From positions 5,282,505 through 5,346,504 of the forward strand of contig CM074804.1 in the NCBI GenBank assembly GCA_037447605.1: a stretch of 64,000 bases of DNA, in the 5' to 3' direction. Made by a program: the position numbers and the translations under genes. The notes beneath the pieces are model-generated. The model saw only the letters and a list, made by a program, of their open reading frames with translations. It searched no databases and had not been told where the DNA came from. Source of the stretch: Zygnema circumcarinatum (lineage: Eukaryota > Streptophyta > Zygnematophyceae > Zygnematales > Zygnemataceae). This document shows, in pieces, positions 57,901 through 64,000 of the stretch (position 1 is its first letter; every line of letters begins with the position of its first letter).

Positions 57901-60900
57901 AGCCTCAGTTTCAGCTTCCTGCAGTTTCAGCTTCCTTCTTAGCTACTGCTTTAATAAAGGCAGCGCCTTTGTTGCTCTATCTAATCGAGTTTCTTCCCGC
58001 CTTGTGCCTATGATGAGTAAAGTACTGCTACCACTCACACCGTGTTCTGTGCTCTCATTGCCGCAGTTTCAAACGTTCGCAATAACTTCCTGAACAATGT
58101 CGCAGCCGGCTCCTATGACTCCGGGTGAGCCAGTCGCTCGCTGCCTCTGTGTCCCTCCCGGCGGGTGCGACCCCGCGCATGCATGCATGCGCTGAGCCCC
58201 CCTCCTCCTCCCGTCCCCGGCCGTTGGCAGGTTTTGGATCGAGCTCCGCTACAAGGTCCGCGGCCTCTCCGCGCGCTTCGCCGCAGTGAACCGCACGAGC
58301 CCGATCATGCAGAGCGTGCAGCGCTTCGAGAACAACGTGGCGCACTCCAACAGGTGCCGCCCCCTCCCTCCCTCCCTCCCTCCCTCCCTCCCCTCCCTCC
58401 GTGGTGTGGCGCGCCGCAGGGATGTGCTGCGAGGCATGGCATGGCATGGCATGGCGACAGTGTTTCTCACGGGGTGCAGCGTCACGTCACGTGCAGGATT
58501 GCGGGCGTCCGTACATATCCAAATGGAATTCTTCCACACCTTGCCTGGGTGAGTTCATCTTTGAATTTTGTTTTTTTGTTGCGAAAACTCCCCTAAACAA
58601 AAGGGAAGCAATTTCTAGTTAAAGTGCATCACAAGCAGCCTTTTCTCCTGCGTCGAGCGACATTTGAGCTTTCATTTGAGCCGTCCTGTTAACTAGTTCA
58701 AGGACTAAATTGCGACGGAAAAGTTACGCTCTCAAACTCATCATTTTTAAGTGCCGCTTTTCCATGGCAGAGAGTACCGGGGCCGACAAACGGAACAATG
58801 AATGGGCTAAACATCTACAAAAACCCCTGGATGGGGTATGTGGTGATGACTTCCACCCAGAGCTCTTACATGTAACTCGTTGATGTTGAAGTCAGCCTGT
58901 TCAGTCGCTCTTGATGTCCTTCTCGGCTTGCAAAAGTTTGACTTTGCCTCATATGTTTTGCAGCATGTTTGCACACAACACGGAGCACCTGACCATCTCC
59001 AACGCGACCTTTGCCGACAACAACTGGGGGCTGTACATGCACCAAGACTTCGGTGTCAAACTCGTCAACTCGCGCATGGTCGGACTGAGCGAAAACTACG
59101 GCAGCCCGGACAGCTGCCAGAGCGGGAGCCGCTGGGCCAACTGCCGCCCCGTCTCCACATGCACGTGCGTCACTGCATTCTTACATTTCGTAATGCTTTC
59201 CTGGCTTGTCAAAAACCAGCATTGAGTTACTTTCTCACCTCGACCTTCAGCAAAGCTCAGTGACACAAGCATATTCGCAGGGTGCCCCTTGTGCTGGCCA
59301 CTGACTGCATGATTGCTCGCGCGTCCCTTTAGGACAATGTCTGCGGTTCTTCCACTCTGCCCTCACACGTGCGTGGCTGCCTCCCTGCAGGACGCCGCTG
59401 CCTTTGGGCGCTCAGGGCCGGTCCGCGGGCGGCAGCATCCGCACCTCCCCAATATACGGAGTGCTCCTCGATCCGTACTTCCTGGAATCGTTCGATAGCC
59501 TCAATGTGCCCAACCAAATCATTTCAACAACGTAAGCAATCCAACGTCACTCGTGCCCTGCAGGAAGTGATGAAAATGTGTGCGACCGGGGGGTCGCTGG
59601 CCCGTACCTAGTTTGGAACTTTCCGGAATGGCCGACGGCATGAAACTGCGATGATATTAGTCCCCTGCTCCACGCGTATGTTGCTCCAGTATTCTAAGCA
59701 TGGCCTTCCCCCCGTGGCTGCAGATTCCATAGTTTCAACTCCACTTGCTGGAATGCTGCAGCCATCACCACGTTCAATGAGGGCGATGAATGGATGGCAT
59801 CCCACCGCGTGCGGGTACGCTCTCCCGCTCAACCTCCTGTTGAAGCGCTCTCCTCTTCCTAAGGCCTCCGTGTTGCCGCTGCTGAACGAGATGATGCCAT
59901 TATTGGTCATGTGCAGGCCCTCACATTTTCGCGGAGCACTAACCCTGTCTGGGTCGCACCAAAGATATCCTCTCCTTATGTGAGTCCTAAAGCACTAAAC
60001 CAGCCTGTGAAAAGGAAAGTTGTTTTCCTGTGGACTGCAGCTGATGGAATCACAGGCACCCAGCATATTACCATATCCCCTTCTGCTCTCTCACACGTTG
60101 GCACCTTTCTCTCCTTTCAGCCATGGGATCAAACTGAAGACGGAGGAGAGCAGGCGCAGTTCCACTCCTTTCAGGACTTGGACGGCAGCGTCATCGGCGC
60201 TCCTGGCTACGTGGTAGCCGACAACGTAAAAATTCTGCCTCCTAGCAAAAGGAACTGCACCTATTTCCCCAAGTGGAATGCGTACGGCTGCAAGGGTGCC
60301 TGCTACCGCACTGTCCGCATCAGCTATGTCGAGCCGGGATTCGCTTCGGGCAGCAGGACCAATCCCAACGCTCCGGGAAGCTTTAGGTGAGCCGCTGTTG
60401 TGTAAGGGCTTCAAGTGCGCAGCAGGTAGAAGCGCAGCCTTGTGAAGGTACGACCTTGAAGGCCGTGGGCCATAAAAGTTGAACGCCTGCACTACCACAG
60501 CTCTGACAGCCCCTCGGGGGCTTTGCCCGGCAGCTCCTTGCAGGTGACTCGTGTGAGTGACGGGCAGACCATGCTACTTAATGGAAATCTCAACGTACTG
60601 GAAGGGGCGACCAGGGGCAACATCCGCTTCTTTTTCATGTCTCTGCTTGCGGGAATGACGTACCGGATCACCCCCATTCCCTCGTCAAAAGCACCTGCTT
60701 TCTTCCCTGGGAACATCTCACTGTCGTTGATCGACTATGAGGGATGTGGCCAGGCTCTCACTCTTCAGATTAAGCCTCAAGGGGGCAAAGCTTGGAAAGC
60801 AGCAGCCAACACCGACACAGTGTTTTTCAAGTACGCTTTCTGGACGCACGCTCCTCTGCCGTCATGCCCTCTATGCCCCGCTGAAGAGAAGGATGCACTG

Positions 60901-63900
60901 CAGAAAGAGGCAGCTTGTAGCATCCAGCTGAAGAAGGGTTTCCTGCCATGTGGCTACATCACGGATATCTGAAAGAAGGACGTAAAGCTATGCCCAGTGT
61001 ATGCTACTTTAGAGAAGGAACGGAGTGCATGCCCAACACTGAATCAAAGCTCCTCGTCCTGCAGGCCATGTCCGGGAGCATCTCCACCACCAGCAGCTCT
61101 CTCGCAGGCTGTGTACAGTTACGCGTGCATCAGCAGCCAGGCGTGGATGGAGGTTGTTCTCGGGCCCGTCTTTTACGAAACCGTAAACATCGTCCAAGTC
61201 GCTGACTCCATCGCGTGCAGCTCAACCAGGTGCCCTACTGCTGCAGCACCCGCCCTTCCCAGCATGCCCGCCTGAACCCCGCCAAGCCTGCCTGCCTGCC
61301 CTTGCCCGCTTGCTGCTGCTGCTGCTGGCCGTCGATCTGAATCTCGCCTCGGTGCGTTGTGGCGGCAGTGAGTGCGGCGCCCTCTGGAGCGGCAGCGCGG
61401 GGTGGCGGTACACCGCCACGTGGCAGGCCTACTTCTACGGCCCGCAGGCCCCGACCGGCGGCTGGTTGACCGGCGCCGCGCCGCTCGGCTGCAGGCCCTG
61501 TAAGGGACCCTCTGGGGGCATGCCGACCGTGGGGGAGGGGGCGCATGCGGAATTCAGTCTGTTGGGCTTCACCATAGACTGCAGGGATGTCTGAAATGCG
61601 TGTCTAGTTTGAGATGCGATTGAGAGTAAGGAAAACTGCTGCTTGTGCATGTATAGCAAGCGAATAAGTTTTTTGAACAGCTTCAAATTTCCCGTACAGC
61701 AACTGAATCTGTCTCTGCTTTTCTGTAAGCGCAGCCGTCGACCCGTTCATCAAAACGTACCTCCCTACGCCATCTGCGCAGCATATCACTAATTACTTCC
61801 GGAAGAGCTTCAGTCTTGTCAATACGGCCTGCTACACATCACTGCAGGTGGACCTCCTTGTCAAGGATGGCGTCGTGCTCTACCTCAACAACAAGGAGCT
61901 CATGCGGTGCGTCACCCTCCGACACCCTCCCCAGGCGCCACGACTGCTTACGCTTTCACATAGCTTCCACTGCTTGAAACGATATCTCGCACTGATCGAC
62001 TCGGTGTTGTATTCTGTGTGCAGGACTAATATGCCCGCCGGCCCCATCACAAATGGCACCTTGGTAAGTGTCAAAGGGCGCCTGACTATGCTTCCGCTGC
62101 TTCTCACAAGTTCTTCTGTTACGTTTATAACGTTCCACTTACGAATTGAAGATAAGGGAATCGCGTACTTCTCATCTTCATTTGGTTGCCATATCATCTC
62201 TACTTCCCTTCCATGTGCAATCCACGAGCGCCAAAGCGTCCCCTGCCGCAATGCTGCTACGGCTCATCTCCCAACCCCGCTGCTTGGAGCTTCTCTCTGA
62301 CCGCCCTCTGTCCCTTTGTGTGCAATGGCCGCTGCGTGCAGGCATCCTCGAAGACTGTATTCGGCGCATGGAGCACCTTCGTCCTCCCTCTCCCGGGCCT
62401 CGGCGGTGCGTACTCGCTGGTGGAGGGCGCGAACTACCTCGCGGCGGAGCAGCACGTGTTCGCGCAGTGGGCGTGGGAGACCGCCTTCGACCTGCGCATC
62501 TCGCTCACCCGCAAGTACGGCACAGCCCTCTCCGCTTTGCGATCACGACCCTTTCGAATGCGATGGGCTTTTGAACTGAATTTCTCTTTGGTTCATGCTG
62601 TCATTGGAAGCGGCTACCGTGCTGACTACGTGCTTCCTTGCATTCGCTTTCTATTGCCGCAATGGGTGTAGTCTGAAAGTTCCTTTGTTGATCTGCAGGA
62701 GCTCCTGTCAGGGTGCACGCATCTCCCCTGAGGTGTGCGATGGCCTGGACAACGACAACAATGGTGAGTCCTTATAAGCTGCCCGAGGAGGGTGTGCTGC
62801 ATACTGCGTCCTCGGATCAGTTCAAGGTTTTAAAATTTCGGCTCAATCTATGGGCATGCTGCTCTGTTCTGTTGCTCTCTTTATAGCCAGTTGAACCTGG
62901 AGGTGCAGCAGACACTTGGAGAGTCCACTGTTGTGAATTCCTCTGTAGCTCAAAGGGCCCTCCGAATCACGGAAGAGTCTCGTCCATGCTCTAAAGGGAT
63001 CCTACGCGATGGGGCTGCAGGAAAAATCGACGAGGCGGCCAATGGACAGCCCCTCACCCAAACCTGCCAGTCATCGTGCGGCACTGGCATTCAAACATGT
63101 ACCAACGGCGTTTTCGCGAAATGTACGGCTCCTCCTATCAGCAAGGAAGTGTAAGTCCACAAAACACGCCATTGCTTCCTCTTAAGAACTACAACGTACA
63201 ACTCTCTGTCTATGTGTACTCTCTCTCTCTGTGCAAGTGGCTCAGCGGTAGCAAATGTCCCCTTAACAGGTGAGGCCCCGTTGACGTCTTTGACTGAGGT
63301 TCTACTCTATGCCCTCCACTTTCCTTGCTTTAGGAACACGTTACAGCAAGCAATCATGCAGGAGTTGAGACATGTTCCCCCCCCCTGCCTGACCTTGCGG
63401 CGCAGGTGCAACGCCATAGACGACGACTGCGACGGCCTGGTCGACAACGGCGCGGCCTCCCTCGACTGCCCCGCGGGCCGCGTCTGCTTCCGCGGAGAGT
63501 GCCTCCCCGCGGGCAGCCCCGCCCGGCCCCTGCAGGTGTGGCCCAAGAACGCGACGGGGTGGGCGTACTATGACAAGGGGGGGAATCTGGACGCCGTCAA
63601 TCCCTCGTGGAGGAGCGGGTGAGTGTACGGCTCTGCCTTGTGACGGCACAGGGATGGGGGGCGTATAGAAGAGCATCTTGCTGTCATCCTTTCGTAAAAC
63701 AAGAACTTGGGGAGTCTGAATGAAGAGGGTTAAGTGGTTGCTATTGCTAGCTCATATTTCGGATGGTCTGGTTTGGCTCTGGCAGGGCTAACATTAACTC
63801 CTGGGAGACGGGAGCCGGGCCCCTTGGATTCAACGATGACAACCCTAGTTGGGACCGATATGGCACAGTCATCGAACATTTCGGCAACGACGGTGTATCT

Positions 63901-63967
63901 TTAACAGCCTATTTTGCCAAGTCATTCACCCTCGAGCAGTCTGAGGTAGCCCAGATCTACAGCCTTG
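54926..63967 (+). CDS. Large secreted G8/beta-helix (CEMIP-like) protein with MopE-type metal motifs, 3' end outside window
   Basis: 27 exons give about 1327 residues so far. Starts: 54926, 55663, 55957, 56311, 56622, 56932, 57262, 57744, 58067, 58231, 58497, 58771, 58964, 59391, 59724, 59917, 60121, 60501, 61065, 61369, 61735, 62024, 62342, 62699, 63021, 63406, 63786. Ends: 55091, 55813, 56179, 56515, 56807, 57104, 57348, 57873, 58124, 58353, 58548, 58835, 59164, 59531, 59814, 59979, 60386, 60830, 61229, 61499, 61906, 62063, 62514, 62763, 63150, 63618, 63967. A signal peptide (LPLMLWLGMVLLAAALAGVC) precedes a G8 domain (FRRWSDPSAWPGG to VASTDYSKDQAETF). The beta-helix core follows (IEGVEFYKLGQQGNLGRYPI, GHCFILE, FQDLDGSVIG), as in CEMIP/TMEM2. 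Then come two copies of a WxYY...PLG...YFxKSF module and Cys/Asp repeats VCDGLDNDNNG and CNAIDDDCDGLVD, resembling bacterial MopE metal sites. Inferred: an extracellular polysaccharide-binding or -processing protein. The exon 2-3 junction (IQG to FKDSS) lacks a canonical donor; exon 18's end is uncertain. Confidence 0.85.
58356..58458. repeat. CCCT tract and GCATG microsatellite in an intron
   Basis: (CCTC)n runs from about 58364 to 58392, and GCATGGCATGGCATGGCATG at about 58436-58455. Both lie in the intron between exons 10 and 11 of the G8-domain gene. Confidence 0.8.
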
Positions 63968-64000
63968 GTGAGTTACACTACTTCCTGCAATGAACTAGTA

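Noticed and set aside
1..64000. tRNA or rRNA genes
   Set aside because: I looked for cloverleaf arms and rRNA core words but found nothing I could support by eye.

Overview
The window is nuclear DNA of a eukaryote with intron-rich genes (mostly GT-AG introns, about 50-800 bp). Several families point to the green lineage: two receptor-like cytoplasmic kinases of the U-box-kinase (PUB) type, two fusions of an RNase H-like domain with a RING-IBR-RING module, a MutS2 with an Smr tail and a possible plastid leader, a small SAM-domain protein of plant type, RMI1 with a second OB-like domain, and a Mutator-like element with a FAR1-type zinc finger. The last gene is a secreted G8/beta-helix protein with bacterial-looking modules, which fits an alga better than a land plant. 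My best guess is a streptophyte alga, but the species cannot be read from the sequence.

Layout: 1-1.1 kb holds a nested cluster of short inverted-repeat (MITE-like) elements. 1.15-1.9 kb is a small single-pass membrane protein (+). 3.4-6.4 kb is a three-exon pseudokinase (-). 8.1-9.1 kb is an intronless, apparently active paralogous kinase (-). 10.5-15.2 kb is a poorly resolved multi-exon gene ending in a SAP domain (+). 15.6-18.5 kb is RBR ligase 1 with a hyperacidic tail (-). 18.5-23.1 kb is mostly noncoding. 23.1-25.6 kb is a six-exon SAM-domain gene (+). 27.4-29.7 kb is RMI1 (-), divergent from RBR ligase 2 at 30.4-33.0 kb (+). 34.0-38.7 kb is MutS2 (-), divergent from a DDX18/Has1-type DEAD-box helicase at 39.2-43.9 kb (+). 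44.9-50.7 kb is a P1B copper ATPase (+). 52.0-54.6 kb is a Mutator-like element with long inverted termini. 54.9 kb to the window end is a very large G8/CEMIP-like secreted protein (+), visible through 27 exons and open at the 3' end.

There are no operons. Shared themes are genome maintenance (RMI1, MutS2), ubiquitin ligation (two RBR paralogs 12 kb apart with the same intron position) and kinase signalling (an active and a dead RLCK side by side). Exon boundaries were placed by hand from splice signals, phase continuity and family similarity. Most multi-exon models keep phase at every junction; exceptions are stated.
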